Assembly: GCA_963204785.1 (NCBI GenBank)
Contig: CAUJHG010000026.1
Coordinates: forward strand, 1 to 64,000
Origin: Pseudomonadota bacterium
GTDB lineage: Bacteria > Pseudomonadota > Gammaproteobacteria > Burkholderiales > Burkholderiaceae_E
Direction: 5' to 3'
DNA: 64,000 nt
The notes under the pieces are model-generated. The model was not told the origin of the DNA and did not search any database. It saw only the letters and a list, made by a program, of their open reading frames with translations. How positions within the stretch are numbered: the stretch's first letter is position 1; each line of letters begins with the position of its first letter. Made by a program: the position numbers and the translations under genes. This document shows, one piece after another, positions 35,343 to 44,247 of the stretch.

Positions 35343-36116
35343 ATGTCGATCACTGTCCAGGAAATCACCGGGCTGGCCACCGAGCTGGAGCGACTGCTGA
35401 AGCTGCGCAGCAATCCGTTCGGGATGAAGTTGTTCGAAACCGTCGAGGAGATGGAGGCGATCCCCAAGATCCGCCGACCGCAGGCGGTCCACACCACCGA
35501 CCAGATCGTCGCGCAGGCCGCCCGGCTCGGCTGGACGGTCGGGATCACCGGCGACGACCTGGTGGGCGGGCAGTGCCGGGCAGTGATCGGCCTGGGCGCG
35601 CAGGATGCCGAATGGCGCTCGGGCAAGGCGATGACCGGGGTCTGGTATGCGACTGTCGAGGACGCAAGTGCGCACCAGGCGGCGATGAACGTGGTGCCCG
35701 CGGGCCGCTACCGTGCGCTGGCGGTGTCGCCGCTGGCCTCGCAGCGGCTCGACCCGCCGGACATCGTGCTGTTCTACGCGACCCCGGGCGCGATGATGTA
35801 CTTCATCAACGGGCTGCAGTGGTCCGGATACAAGCGCTTCGACTGGAGCGTGGTCGGGGAGTCCTCCTGCGCCGATTCCTGGGGTCGGGCGCTGACGCGG
35901 CGCGAGCCGAGCCTGTCGATCCCGTGCTTCGCGGAGCGCCGCTACGGCGGCGTGCTCGACGACGAGATGCTGATGGCGCTGCCGCCCGAGCAGCTCGGAC
36001 AGGCGATCGCAGGCATGCACGCGCTCTCGAAGAACGGCCTGCGCTACCCGTTCCCGCAGTACGGCATCCAGCAGGACGTCCGCGCAGGAATGGCGGTCAG
36101 CTACGCCAAGCCTTGA
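35343..36116 (+). CDS. DUF169-family protein
   Basis: A 257-residue protein of the DUF169 family, which has no known biochemical function. Recognisable features are KLRSNPFGMKLFETVEEMEA at about 20-39, GQCRAVIGLGAQD (about 79-91), the central PDIVLFYATPGAMMYFINGL (about 138-157) and SCADSWGRALTRREPSLSIP, containing the family's conserved cysteine. The start is fixed by GGAGGAGAGGAG just upstream. It is divergent from the efflux regulator and converges with yaeQ: the last 20 bases overlap the 3' end of yaeQ on the other strand. Cytoplasmic; no membrane segment. Homologues occur widely in bacteria and archaea, sometimes near one-carbon or metal genes. Confidence 0.83.
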   Translation: MSITVQEITGLATELERLLKLRSNPFGMKLFETVEEMEAIPKIRRPQAVHTTDQIVAQAARLGWTVGITGDDLVGGQCRAVIGLGAQDAEWRSGKAMTGVWYATVEDASAHQAAMNVVPAGRYRALAVSPLASQRLDPPDIVLFYATPGAMMYFINGLQWSGYKRFDWSVVGESSCADSWGRALTRREPSLSIPCFAERRYGGVLDDEMLMALPPEQLGQAIAGMHALSKNGLRYPFPQYGIQQDVRAGMAVSYAKP

Positions 36117-36645
36117 GCCGCTGCGGCTCGATGGTCGCGCTGCCGGCCTCCGAGCCGATCCACACCTGAGCATCCTGCAGGTTGCAGCTCAGCTGCATCG
36201 CGCGCTGCGCAAGCCCGGCGAGCGCAGCGCCGGCCTGCGCGTCGATCCGCATCACCCCGAGGTTCTCCAGGCGGGCGAGCGTGCCGGCGTTCTGGTTCCA
36301 CCAGACGTCGGCCCTGCTGCCGCCATAGGCGATCACCAGCACGCGCTCGGCGCGCCCGCAGGCTTTGCGGATCCACTTCTCGTCGGGCAGGCCGACCTCG
36401 ATCCACAGCCGGATCGCGCCGGTGAGATCGCGCAGCCACAGGTCGGGCTCGTCGTCGGTCGACAGGCCGCGCCCGAAGGCCAGGGCATCGTCGGCGTGCA
36501 TCGCGAAGGCGAGCAGCCGGATCATCAGCCGCTCCTCGGTCTCCGAGGGGTGACGGGCGATCGTCAGCGAGTGGGTCGCGTAATGCTCGCGATCCATGTC
36601 GGCGATCTGGAGTTCGGCCTTGTAGACCGTCGAGCGCAGGGCCAT
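36097..36645 (-). CDS. yaeQ: YaeQ family protein
   Basis: A 182-residue YaeQ homologue, equal in length to the E. coli protein (181). It begins MALRSTVYKAELQIADMDRE and continues with HYATHSLTIARHPSETEERL, RLLAFAMHADDALAFGRGLS, DEPDLWLRDLTGAIRLWIEV and VLVIAYGGSRADVWW, all hallmark YaeQ segments. The family has a PD-(D/E)xK nuclease-like fold; the D-E-P-D-L-W and E-V-G-L-P parts would form that core. The exact role is unsettled (the E. coli gene suppresses loss of RfaH in multicopy). It converges with the DUF169 gene and overlaps its last 20 bases. Confidence 0.9.
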   Translation of the reverse strand: MALRSTVYKAELQIADMDREHYATHSLTIARHPSETEERLMIRLLAFAMHADDALAFGRGLSTDDEPDLWLRDLTGAIRLWIEVGLPDEKWIRKACGRAERVLVIAYGGSRADVWWNQNAGTLARLENLGVMRIDAQAGAALAGLAQRAMQLSCNLQDAQVWIGSEAGSATIEPQRLKAWRS

Positions 36646-36722
36646 CGGGACAGGGGCTCCGTTGAGCGGGATGCGGGCTGTGTCGGCAGGGCGGGAAATC
36701 GCAGGCGCAAGGGCGGGCCGGC

Positions 36723-38021
36723 TCAGGCGGGGCGCAGCGTCGCCTCCGGACCTGGCCTGCGGCTGCGGTGCAGCAGCAGGAGCACGATCGCGACGTTGAC
36801 CAGGTTCCAGGCGATTCCGTTGGCGAAGGCAGCCTGGTAGGAACCGGTCATGTCGTAGAGCTTGCCGGAAAGCCAGCCGCCCAGCGCCATTCCGAACAGG
36901 GTCGCGGTGATCACCGCGCTGATCCGGGTGCCCGCCTGGGCCGCGGGGTAGTTCTCGCGCACGACGATCGCGTAGGACGGGACGATTCCGCCCTGGAAGA
37001 GCCCGAACAGCGCCGACACCAGGTACAGCGACATCAGCGAATCCGCGGGCAGGTACATCAGCAGGGCGATGCCCTGCAGCACCGAGCCCAGCAGCAGGGT
37101 GCGCAGCCCGCCGATGCGATCGCTGATCAGGCCCGATGCGAGCCGGCTGAGGATTCCCATGCCCAGCATCAGCGAGAGCATCTGCGCGCCGCGCGCCGAC
37201 CCGTAGCCGAGGTCGCCGCACAGCGCGACGATGTGCACCTGCGGCATCGACATTGCGACGCAGCAGGCGACCCCGGCGATCACCAGGAGCGTCTGCAGCG
37301 TCCTCGGCGACATCCCTTGGGGTCGGGGCGCCGGGGGCCGCGACACCGCGGCTGCGGTGCGCAGCGCCGCCGCGGCTGCCGCAGGGTCGCCGTCCGAGGA
37401 GGCCAGCGCGGCAGCGGCCTGCGTGGACAGCCCCGGCGGGCGGCGCCGCAGCAGCAGTGCCAGCGGCAGCAGGGTCGCGACGCAGAACAGGCCGATCCCG
37501 GTGTAGGCCTGGCGCCAGCCGATGGTCTCGACCAGGTGCTGCACGACCGGCGGCCAGACCGTGCCGGCCAGGTAGTTGCCGCTTGCGCACACCGCGACCG
37601 CGATGCCGCGGCGGCGCTCGAACCACAGCGAGGTGTCGGCCATCAGCGGCGCGAAGAAGGCCGAACTGCCCAGCAGCCCGATCAGCCCCTGTCCGAGGGT
37701 GAAACCCCACAGCCCGGCGGAACTGCCCGCAAGACCGAACCCGGCTGCGACCATCAGCGCACCGATCGCCACCGGCAGCATGATCCCGAAGCGGTCGGAC
37801 AGCCAGCCCATCAGCATGCCGCCCAGGCCGAAGCCGATCATCGTCGCAGTGAAGGGGAGCGAGGCGCTGGCGCGGTCGATCGCGAACTCGGCCTGCACTG
37901 CAGGCAGCACGACAACGACCGCGTACATGCCGACGCCGCCGATCGTCGACAGCAGCAGTGCGACCAGCAGCCGGAAGATCGCGTAGGGCGAGTCGACGTC
38001 CGGGGTTCCGGAAGGGCTCAT
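36723..38021 (-). CDS. MFS transporter
   Basis: A 432-residue major-facilitator protein with 12 predicted helices. The motif-A region after helix 2 reads GWLSDRFGIMLPVAIGALMV, and its second-half counterpart is GLISDRIGGLRTLLLGSVLQ. A cytoplasmic loop rich in alanine and proline lies between helices 6 and 7 (about 210-255). The pattern resembles the monocarboxylate/oxalate-formate antiporter-like MFS group common in Burkholderiales, so an organic acid is the likely substrate. ATG 38021 was chosen because it leaves a short N-terminus before helix 1; no clear ribosome site is seen. It is 20 bases upstream of nothing on its strand except the SEC-C protein, which ends 19 bases before it starts. 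Confidence 0.82.
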   Translation of the reverse strand: MSPSGTPDVDSPYAIFRLLVALLLSTIGGVGMYAVVVVLPAVQAEFAIDRASASLPFTATMIGFGLGGMLMGWLSDRFGIMLPVAIGALMVAAGFGLAGSSAGLWGFTLGQGLIGLLGSSAFFAPLMADTSLWFERRRGIAVAVCASGNYLAGTVWPPVVQHLVETIGWRQAYTGIGLFCVATLLPLALLLRRRPPGLSTQAAAALASSDGDPAAAAAALRTAAAVSRPPAPRPQGMSPRTLQTLLVIAGVACCVAMSMPQVHIVALCGDLGYGSARGAQMLSLMLGMGILSRLASGLISDRIGGLRTLLLGSVLQGIALLMYLPADSLMSLYLVSALFGLFQGGIVPSYAIVVRENYPAAQAGTRISAVITATLFGMALGGWLSGKLYDMTGSYQAAFANGIAWNLVNVAIVLLLLHRSRRPGPEATLRPA

Positions 38022-38040
38022 CGTGTGCGCCGGTGCGCGT

Positions 38041-38739
38041 TCAGGCGGCCTGCCCGGCTCCGCAGCAGAGCTTGAACTTCCTGCCGCTGCCGCATGGGCA
38101 GGGATCGTTGCGCCCGACCTTCTCCCCGGCACGGCGCCGGGTGGCGGGGGCGAGGCTGCGCTCGCGCCGCTCGCGGAAGAACTCGTTGATGTCCATCACG
38201 CTGTCGAACATCGCCTCGATCACGCTGGCCCGCTCGTCGTCGGGGATCGCCTCGCCGGGCTCGCCGTCCTCGTCGGGCTCGATCTCAGCGGCCAGTCGCA
38301 TCATCGGATCGAGGATGTCCTCGGCCTCCTCGTCGTCGTCGAGCGGCGCCCATGCGTCGGGACGCACTGCCATCCCGCGCAGGAAGCCGATCGCCCACGC
38401 GTTGCCCTGTGCGACGCCTTGCTCGTCGTAGCCGAGCACCGGCGCGAAGCCCTGCGCTTCGTAGAGCTGCCCGAGCACCGCGAGCCGGTGCGTCTCGAGC
38501 AGGCGGCGCAGTTCGGCGAGCTCCGCGCCCTGCGGCAGCGCAGCGTCGGCGTCCAGGCCGAGCACCAGGCCCAGGTACTCGTCCATCGGCACCTGTTCGG
38601 TGCAGCAGGCGAGCGCGGCGAGGAAGCCGTCGACTTCCTCGAGCGTCATGGAATCTTCGGGGGCGAGCGACTCGAGCAGCGCGTCCAGACGAGCCAGCTC
38701 GGCGTCGGTCAGCAGGCGGAGGGTGGTCGGGGTGTTCAT
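38041..38739 (-). CDS. UPF0149/YecA-like protein with C-terminal SEC-C zinc motif
   Basis: A 232-residue protein. The N-terminal ~190 residues are of the UPF0149 (YgfB/YecA) type: TDAELARLDALLESLAPEDS, TLEEVDGFLAALACCTEQVP, and the acidic DDDEEAEDILDPMMRLAAEI. The C-terminus is a SEC-C motif, GRNDPCPCGSGRKFKLCCG, whose cysteines coordinate zinc as in SecA and YecA. SEC-C proteins often contact ribosomes or the Sec machinery. The start is uncertain: ATG 38739 is used, and ATG 38748 three codons earlier is equally possible; neither has a clear ribosome site. It is 32 bases after the helicase gene and may be cotranscribed with it. Confidence 0.86.
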   Translation of the reverse strand: MNTPTTLRLLTDAELARLDALLESLAPEDSMTLEEVDGFLAALACCTEQVPMDEYLGLVLGLDADAALPQGAELAELRRLLETHRLAVLGQLYEAQGFAPVLGYDEQGVAQGNAWAIGFLRGMAVRPDAWAPLDDDEEAEDILDPMMRLAAEIEPDEDGEPGEAIPDDERASVIEAMFDSVMDINEFFRERRERSLAPATRRRAGEKVGRNDPCPCGSGRKFKLCCGAGQAA

Positions 38740-38771
38740 GGGCGCCATGTTAACGCCGGGGCCCGGGGTGC

Positions 38772-40886
38772 TCACCACATGCTGCGCAGTCGCGCTGCGA
38801 CGTCGACTCTCGGCGCGCCCGCGGCGCGGCTGGCGGCGGGAGTCGCGCACGGCGCCTCGCCGGCGCGCTCGAGCCTGGCGAGCACCGCGGCGCCCAGGAA
38901 GCGGCTGCGCGCGCCGTGCACGTAGCGGTCGCCGAAGCGCGCCTGGCCTGTGACGTGGTAGCGCTGCGGTTCGATCAGCTGCAGCGTGTCGCGCGCGCGG
39001 GTGAGCGCCACGTAGAGCAGGCGACGTTCCTCCTCGATCGCCTGCGGGTCGCCGGTGGCGTACTCGTTCGGGAAGTTGCCGTCGGCGACGTTGAGCAGGT
39101 AGACCGCATCCCACTCCTGGCCCTTGGCCGAGTGCACCGTCGACAGGATCAGGTAGTCCTCGTCGAGCAGCGGGGCGCCGGCCAGGTCGCCGCAGGCCTG
39201 TGGAGGGTCGAGGGCCAGCTCGGTGAGGAAGCGCTCGCGGCTGCCGAACTGCGGCGCCACTGCGGCGAGCATGTCGAGGTCGGCGGCGCGCACCTGCGCG
39301 TCCTCGTGTCGCCGCTCGAGCACCGGCTGGTACCAGCGTCTGGCGAGGTCGACCTGCCCGGGCCAGCCGGTGGCGGGATCGGCAAGCGTGCCCATCAGCG
39401 CGACGAAGGCCGGCCACTCGTCGCCGGCAGCCGCGGGCGCAGGAAAGCCGGCGAGCGCCGCCAGCCGGTGTCCGGCCGCAGCGACGTGGTCGCGGCAGCG
39501 CTGCGCATTGACCGGGCCGAAGCCGTTCATCAGCTGCAGCGCCCGGAAGGAGGCGATGCCGTGGCGCGGGTTGTCCGCCCAGCGCAGCAGCGCGAGCAGA
39601 TCCTTGACGTGCGCGGCTTCCAGGAACTTCAGCCCGCCGTGCTTGACGAAGGGAATGTTGCGACGGGTGAGCTCGAGTTCGAGCAGGTCGCTGTGGTGGC
39701 TGCTGCGAAAGAGCACCGCCTGCCGTCGCAGCGCGACGCCCGCCTCGCGCTGGCGCAGCACCTCGGTGGCGACGTGCTCGGCCTGCGCGCGCTCGTCGAG
39801 CACGGTGACCAGCCGGGGCATTGCGCCGCTGCCGCGCGTGGCGCGCAGCGTCTTCGGGTACTGGTGCGGCGCTTCGGCCAGCAGCGCATTGGCAGCGTCG
39901 AGCACCGGCTGCACCGACCGGTAGTTGAGCTCGAGGGTGATCCGGGTCGCCGGCGGCGAGAAGCGCTCGGGGAAGGAGAGGATGTTGCCGATGTCGGCCG
40001 CGCGGAACGAGTAGATCGACTGCGCGTCGTCGCCGACCACGGTCAGCCCGTCGCCGTCGGGCTTGAGCGCGAACAGGATCTGCGCCTGCAGCGCGTTGGT
40101 GTCCTGGTACTCGTCGACCAGCACGTGGTCGAAGCGCATGCCGATCTCGGCGGCCAGCGCCGGATCGGACACTGCCGCGTGCCACCAGAGCAGCAGGTCG
40201 TCGTAGTCGAGCACCCCGTGCGACTGCTTGCGCTCGACGTAGGCGCGAAACAGCGCGCGAAGTTCGTCGGCCCACTGCGCGCACCAGGGGAAGGCCTGTT
40301 CGAGCACGCGTTCGAGCGGCCAGCCGGTGTTCACCCTGTGCGAGTAGATCGCCAGGCAGGCGTCCTTGCGCGGAAAGCGCTGCGTCTTCGTCGACAGCCC
40401 CTGCTCGTGGCGCAGCAGGTCGATGAGGTCGGCGGCGTCGGCACGGTCGAGGATGCCGAAGGAGGGGTCCAGTCCGAGCTGCGCCGCGTGTTCGCGCAGC
40501 AGTCGCGCGCCGATCGAATGGAAGGTGCCGGCCCAGGGCAGCCGCCAGGCGCCGCGGCGGCCCTGCCGGGCCATCTGCAGGTTCACGATCGACTCGGCGC
40601 GCCGGACCATCTCCTGCGCGGCGCGCCGGCTGAAGGTGAGCAGCAGCACGCGCTGCGGGTCGACGCCCTGCAGCACGAGGTGCGCGACGCGATGGGCAAG
40701 GGTTGCGGTCTTGCCGGTGCCGGCACCGGCGATCACCAGCAGCGGGCCGGCGCGAAACCGCCCCTGCCCGTCGGGCGCGCCGTGGCTGGCGGCCAGCCGC
40801 TGTCGGGAGTTGAGCGGATCGTCTGGCGCAGGCGCCGCACAGGGTTCGGCGCACAGGCTGGAGGCAGGCTGGCTGGCGGTCTGCAT
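38772..40886 (-). CDS. UvrD/Rep-family ATP-dependent DNA helicase
   Basis: A 704-residue superfamily 1 helicase. Visible motifs: Walker A IAGAGTGKTATLAHRVAHL (about 51-69), motif Ia LLTFSRRAAQEMVRR, motif II VDEYQDTNALQAQ, motif III GDDAQSIYSFRAAD, motif IV TLELNYRS, motif V STVHSAKGQEWDAVYLL, and motif VI RRLLYVALTRARDTLQL. These are the full set for 3'-5' DNA unwinding in repair or replication restart. The C-terminal Tudor-like region of true UvrD is not clear, so this is a relative rather than UvrD itself. The ATG at 40886 lacks a purine-rich ribosome site. A LexA-like sequence lies 22 bases upstream. Confidence 0.91.
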   Translation of the reverse strand: MQTASQPASSLCAEPCAAPAPDDPLNSRQRLAASHGAPDGQGRFRAGPLLVIAGAGTGKTATLAHRVAHLVLQGVDPQRVLLLTFSRRAAQEMVRRAESIVNLQMARQGRRGAWRLPWAGTFHSIGARLLREHAAQLGLDPSFGILDRADAADLIDLLRHEQGLSTKTQRFPRKDACLAIYSHRVNTGWPLERVLEQAFPWCAQWADELRALFRAYVERKQSHGVLDYDDLLLWWHAAVSDPALAAEIGMRFDHVLVDEYQDTNALQAQILFALKPDGDGLTVVGDDAQSIYSFRAADIGNILSFPERFSPPATRITLELNYRSVQPVLDAANALLAEAPHQYPKTLRATRGSGAMPRLVTVLDERAQAEHVATEVLRQREAGVALRRQAVLFRSSHHSDLLELELTRRNIPFVKHGGLKFLEAAHVKDLLALLRWADNPRHGIASFRALQLMNGFGPVNAQRCRDHVAAAGHRLAALAGFPAPAAAGDEWPAFVALMGTLADPATGWPGQVDLARRWYQPVLERRHEDAQVRAADLDMLAAVAPQFGSRERFLTELALDPPQACGDLAGAPLLDEDYLILSTVHSAKGQEWDAVYLLNVADGNFPNEYATGDPQAIEEERRLLYVALTRARDTLQLIEPQRYHVTGQARFGDRYVHGARSRFLGAAVLARLERAGEAPCATPAASRAAGAPRVDVAARLRSMW

Positions 40887-40907
40887 GGAGGAAGTCTAGC
40901 CGAACAG

Positions 40908-40923
40908 CTGTATGGATATCCAC
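40908..40923. promoter_or_regulatory. LexA-box-like or dyad element upstream of the helicase gene
   Basis: CTGTATGGATATCCAC contains the perfect palindrome TGGATATCCA. It matches a CTGT-N8-ACAG-type LexA box at the CTGT half but only partly at the other (CCAC). It lies 22-37 bases upstream of the helicase ATG, and the E. coli uvrD gene is SOS-controlled. It also has approximate TGT-N10-ACT spacing. Weak prediction. Confidence 0.3.
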
Positions 40924-41100
40924 TTCCAGCGTGCTCCCGGGACGGCGGGGCGGGGGCCGGGCGGCAGCGGGGCCCGGACGGGGGAATAGAATCATGCGAT
41001 GGGAGGCCCGGGCGAGACGGGCAGGGTTCCGGTCGCCCGTGCGATCCGCCCATCGAAGGCGGCGGGCGGCGGCAACGGTTTCTGACGAACGGAGGAAGCG

Positions 41101-42018
41101 ATGAGTGCAGGAATGGTCGAAGGCAAGGTGGTCGTGGTCACGGGCGCGGGCGGCGGGATCGGCCGCGACATCGCGCTGGCGATGGCCGCGCAGGGCGCGA
41201 AGGTGGTGGTCAACGACATCGGCGCCTCGGTCAGCGGCGAGGGCAGCGACGCAGGCCCCGCGCAGCGCGTGGTCGACGAGATCAAGGCCGCCGGAGGCGC
41301 CGCGGTCGCCAACACCGACAGCGTCGCGGAGGCAGCCGCGGGGCAGCGGATCGTCGAGACCGCGCTGGACACGTTCGGGCGCATCGACGTGGTGGTCAAC
41401 AACGCCGGCATCCTGCGCGACCGCTTCTTCCACAAGATGAGCGAACCCGAGTGGGATGCGGTGCTCAAGGTCCACCTGTACGGCGCCTACTACGTGAGCC
41501 GCGCTGCCGCCAACCACTTCAAGGAGCAGGGCTCGGGCGCCTACGTGCACATGACCTCGACCTCGGGGCTGATCGGCAACTTCGGGCAGGCGAACTACGC
41601 TGCGGCCAAGCTCGGGATCGCCGCGCTGTCCAAGTCGATCGCGCTGGACATGCAGAAGTTCGGCGTGCGCTCGAACTGCATCGCCCCCTTCGCCTGGAGC
41701 CGCATGATCGGCTCGATCCCCACCGAGACCGACGCCGAGAAGGAGCGGGTCGAGCGGATCAAGCAGATGACCCCGGCCAAGATCGCGCCGATCGCGGTCT
41801 ACCTGGCCAGCGAGGCGGCCAGCGAGGTCAACGGGCAGATCTTCGCGGTGCGCAACAACGAGATCTTCCTGATGAGCCAGCCGCGCCCGGTGCGCTCGGT
41901 GCACCGCTCCGAGGGCTGGACGCCGGAGTCGGTTGCGCAGCACGCGATGCCGGCGCTGAAGGCGGCCTTCTTCCCCCTGGACCGCTCGGGCGACATCTTC
42001 ACCTGGGATCCGATCTGA
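41101..42018 (+). CDS. SDR-family (R)-3-hydroxyacyl-CoA dehydrogenase-like protein
   Basis: A 305-residue short-chain dehydrogenase. The cofactor loop is TGAGGGIGRD (about 14-23); VVNDIGASVSGEGSD follows, as in the dehydrogenase domain of MFE-2 (17-beta-HSD4). NNAGILRD (about 101-108), the catalytic serine in STSGLIGNFG and the YAAAK tetrad are intact. The ~50-residue C-terminal extension (VRSVHRSEGWTPESVAQHAM) is also MFE-2-like. It should oxidise a (R)-3-hydroxyacyl-CoA to 3-ketoacyl-CoA with NAD. GGAGGAAG precedes the ATG. It is the first gene of a plus-strand series of CoA-pathway genes, 70 bases ahead of the CoA-transferase. Confidence 0.88.
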   Translation: MSAGMVEGKVVVVTGAGGGIGRDIALAMAAQGAKVVVNDIGASVSGEGSDAGPAQRVVDEIKAAGGAAVANTDSVAEAAAGQRIVETALDTFGRIDVVVNNAGILRDRFFHKMSEPEWDAVLKVHLYGAYYVSRAAANHFKEQGSGAYVHMTSTSGLIGNFGQANYAAAKLGIAALSKSIALDMQKFGVRSNCIAPFAWSRMIGSIPTETDAEKERVERIKQMTPAKIAPIAVYLASEAASEVNGQIFAVRNNEIFLMSQPRPVRSVHRSEGWTPESVAQHAMPALKAAFFPLDRSGDIFTWDPI

Positions 42019-42088
42019 ACTCGCGGGCCGCACCGCGTCGGCTTGCGGTGCGGCGCCCGCGCGCTTCCCATCTCACGAGGCAACGAGC

Positions 42089-43267
42089 ATGCGTCCCCTG
42101 GACGGAATCACGGTTCTCGCATTCGAGCACGCGGTCGCCGCGCCGGTGTGCACCCGGCACCTGGCCGACCTCGGCGCGCGCATCATCAAGATCGAGCGCC
42201 CCGGCGTGGGCGACTTCGCCCGGGGCTACGACACCCGCGTCAACGGGCTGTCCTCGTACTTCGCCTGGGCGAACCGCTCGAAGGAGAGCCTGACCCTGGA
42301 CATCAAGCACCCGGATGCGCGGCCGATCCTCGACGCGCTGATCGGACGCGCCGACGTGATCGTGCAGAACCTCGCGCCCGGTGCGGCCGCACGCCTGGGG
42401 CTGTCCTGGGAGACGCTGAGCCCGAAGCACCCGCGGATCGTCGTCTGCGACGTCTCCGGCTACGGCGCCGACGGCCCCTACCGCGACAAGAAGGCCTACG
42501 ACCTGATGGTGCAGGCGGAGGCAGGGCTGCTGTCGGTGACCGGAACCCCCGAGTCGATGGCGCGCGCAGGGTTCTCGGCGGCCGACACCTCCGCGGGAAT
42601 GTACGCGTACTCGAGCGTGCTGGCGGCGCTGCTGCTGCGCGAGCGCACCGGGCGCGGCTCGCACATCGACGTCGCGATGTTCGAGACCCTCACCGAGTGG
42701 CTGGGCAACCCGATGTACTACACCTACGGCGGCCAGGCCCCGGCCCCGCGCACCGGCGCCTTCCACCCGAGCGTGGTCCCCTACGGCCCCTTCCAGGTGG
42801 GCGACGGACGCACCGTGATGATGGGCCTGCAGAACGAGCGCGAGTGGGCGACCTTCTGCCGCGAGGTGATCGGCGATCCCGCGCTCGAGAAGGATCCGCG
42901 CTTTGCGTCGAACACCCTGCGCACCGAGAACCGGCGCGCGCTCGAGGAGCGGATCGCGCAGGTCTTCGGTGGCCTCACTGCCGAGGAGCTCGAGGCGCGG
43001 CTCGACCGCGCCAACCTCGCCACCGCGCGGGTGAACACTCCCGCGGACCTGTGGCAGCATCCCCAGCTCCAGGCGCGCGGACGCTGGCGCGAGGTCGGGT
43101 CACCGGTGGGTCCGGTGGCGTCGCTGCTGCCGCCCGGATCGAACAACGCGTTCCAGCCCAGGATGGACCCGATTCCCGCGCTGGGACAGCACACCGACGC
43201 GATCCTCGCCGAGCTGGGACTGGACGCGTCGCGGATCGCGGCGCTGCGCGCCGCCGAGGTGGTCTGA
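42089..43267 (+). CDS. Family III (CaiB/BaiF) CoA-transferase, candidate itaconate CoA-transferase
   Basis: A 392-residue type III CoA-transferase. It begins MRPLDGITVLAFEHAVAAPV, has the conserved GARIIKIERPGVGDFARG (about 29-46), KESLTLDIKHPDAR, and the YDLMVQAEAG motif whose Asp138 corresponds to the residue that carries the CoA thioester intermediate. The enzyme exchanges CoA between an acyl-CoA donor such as succinyl-CoA and a free acid. Downstream HTD2 hydratase, acyl-CoA dehydrogenase, PrpD-like and CitE-type genes match the set around Pseudomonas aeruginosa PA0878-PA0883, where the CaiB member activates itaconate. Assignment to itaconate is by context only. GAGG upstream of the ATG. 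Confidence 0.87.
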   Translation: MRPLDGITVLAFEHAVAAPVCTRHLADLGARIIKIERPGVGDFARGYDTRVNGLSSYFAWANRSKESLTLDIKHPDARPILDALIGRADVIVQNLAPGAAARLGLSWETLSPKHPRIVVCDVSGYGADGPYRDKKAYDLMVQAEAGLLSVTGTPESMARAGFSAADTSAGMYAYSSVLAALLLRERTGRGSHIDVAMFETLTEWLGNPMYYTYGGQAPAPRTGAFHPSVVPYGPFQVGDGRTVMMGLQNEREWATFCREVIGDPALEKDPRFASNTLRTENRRALEERIAQVFGGLTAEELEARLDRANLATARVNTPADLWQHPQLQARGRWREVGSPVGPVASLLPPGSNNAFQPRMDPIPALGQHTDAILAELGLDASRIAALRAAEVV

Positions 43268-43313
43268 GCGCCCGGCGGGGTCCGGACGGATCGGGATTCG
43301 ACAGGAGGAGTGG

Positions 43314-44165
43314 ATGACCGCAGAACTCGAGAGACTGCGTGACTGGATCGGGCGCAGCGAGACCCGCACCGACACGATCGCGGCGACGCCTGTGGCGGCG
43401 ATGTCGAACACCCTGGATCGCGAGGACCCGCCCCCGCGTGCCGGCGATCCGCTGCCTGCGCTGTGGCACTGGCTGTTTTTCCTGCCGATGTACCGGCACT
43501 CGGAGGCCGGCCCCGATGGCCATCCGGCGCGCGGCGGCTTCATGCCGCCGGTGCCGCTGCCGCGGCGCATGTTCGCCGGCAGCCGGCTGAGCTGGCATCG
43601 GCCGCTGCGCGTGGGCGAGGAGGTCACGCGAGTGTCGCGGATCACCGACGTCACCCCCAAGACCGGCCGCAGCGGCACGCTGGTGTTCGTCAAGGTGGTG
43701 CAGGAGCTCAGCGGTGCCGACGGTCTGGCGATGGTCGAGGAGCAGGACATCGTCTATCGCGATGCGCCCGACCCCGCCGATCCCCCGCCGCCACCGACCG
43801 CGGCGCCCACCGACGCCCAGTGGCAGCGCGAGATCCGCCCGGATCCGCTGCTGCTGTTCCGCTACTCGGCGCTGACCTTCAACGGCCACCGGATCCACTA
43901 CGATCGCAGCTACGCGATGAACGAGGAGGGCTATCCCGGCCTCGTCGTGCACGGGCCGCTGATCGCCACCCTGCTGCTGGATCTGCTGCGACGCCAGCAA
44001 CCGGACGCGCGCCTCGCCGGCTACCGTTTCCGCGCGATGAAGCCGCTGTTCGACATCGCGCCCTTCAAGGTGTGCGGCCGTCCCGATGCCGACGGCAGCG
44101 TGCGGCTGTGGGCGGCCGATGCCGACGGCGCCCTGTGCATGGACGCGACCGCGACACTCGCCTGA
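43314..44165 (+). CDS. MaoC/HTD2-type hydratase, candidate itaconyl-CoA or mesaconyl-C4-CoA hydratase
   Basis: A 283-residue protein with an N-terminal FAS1-like dehydratase (hotdog) domain and a C-terminal MaoC-like half. Landmarks are GDPLPALWHWLFFLPMYRHS, GFMPPVPLPRRMFAGSRLSW, and LFRYSALTFNGHRIHYDRSY, the dehydratase helix (His of NGHRIHYD). FPGLVVHGPLIATLLLDLLR-like text (YPGLVVHGPL) follows as the second active-site stretch. Family members include mesaconyl-C4-CoA hydratase and the itaconyl-CoA hydratase of Pseudomonas, giving citramalyl-CoA. It lies between the CoA-transferase and an acyl-CoA dehydrogenase, as expected for such a route. Start ATG 43314 has AGGAGG directly upstream. Confidence 0.86.
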   Translation: MTAELERLRDWIGRSETRTDTIAATPVAAMSNTLDREDPPPRAGDPLPALWHWLFFLPMYRHSEAGPDGHPARGGFMPPVPLPRRMFAGSRLSWHRPLRVGEEVTRVSRITDVTPKTGRSGTLVFVKVVQELSGADGLAMVEEQDIVYRDAPDPADPPPPPTAAPTDAQWQREIRPDPLLLFRYSALTFNGHRIHYDRSYAMNEEGYPGLVVHGPLIATLLLDLLRRQQPDARLAGYRFRAMKPLFDIAPFKVCGRPDADGSVRLWAADADGALCMDATATLA

Positions 44166-44247
44166 CTCCCGGGCGGCGGCGCTGCCGGCTGCGCCTGGCC
44201 CGTCTGTCCGGGACCTCCTCCACCCAACGTCTTCAGGAACAACGAAC

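Noticed and set aside
38920-42290. Long plus-strand open frame antisense to the UvrD-like helicase
   Set aside because: The opposite strand has the full set of helicase motifs. The plus-strand translation has no recognisable domain and a composition typical of antisense frames.
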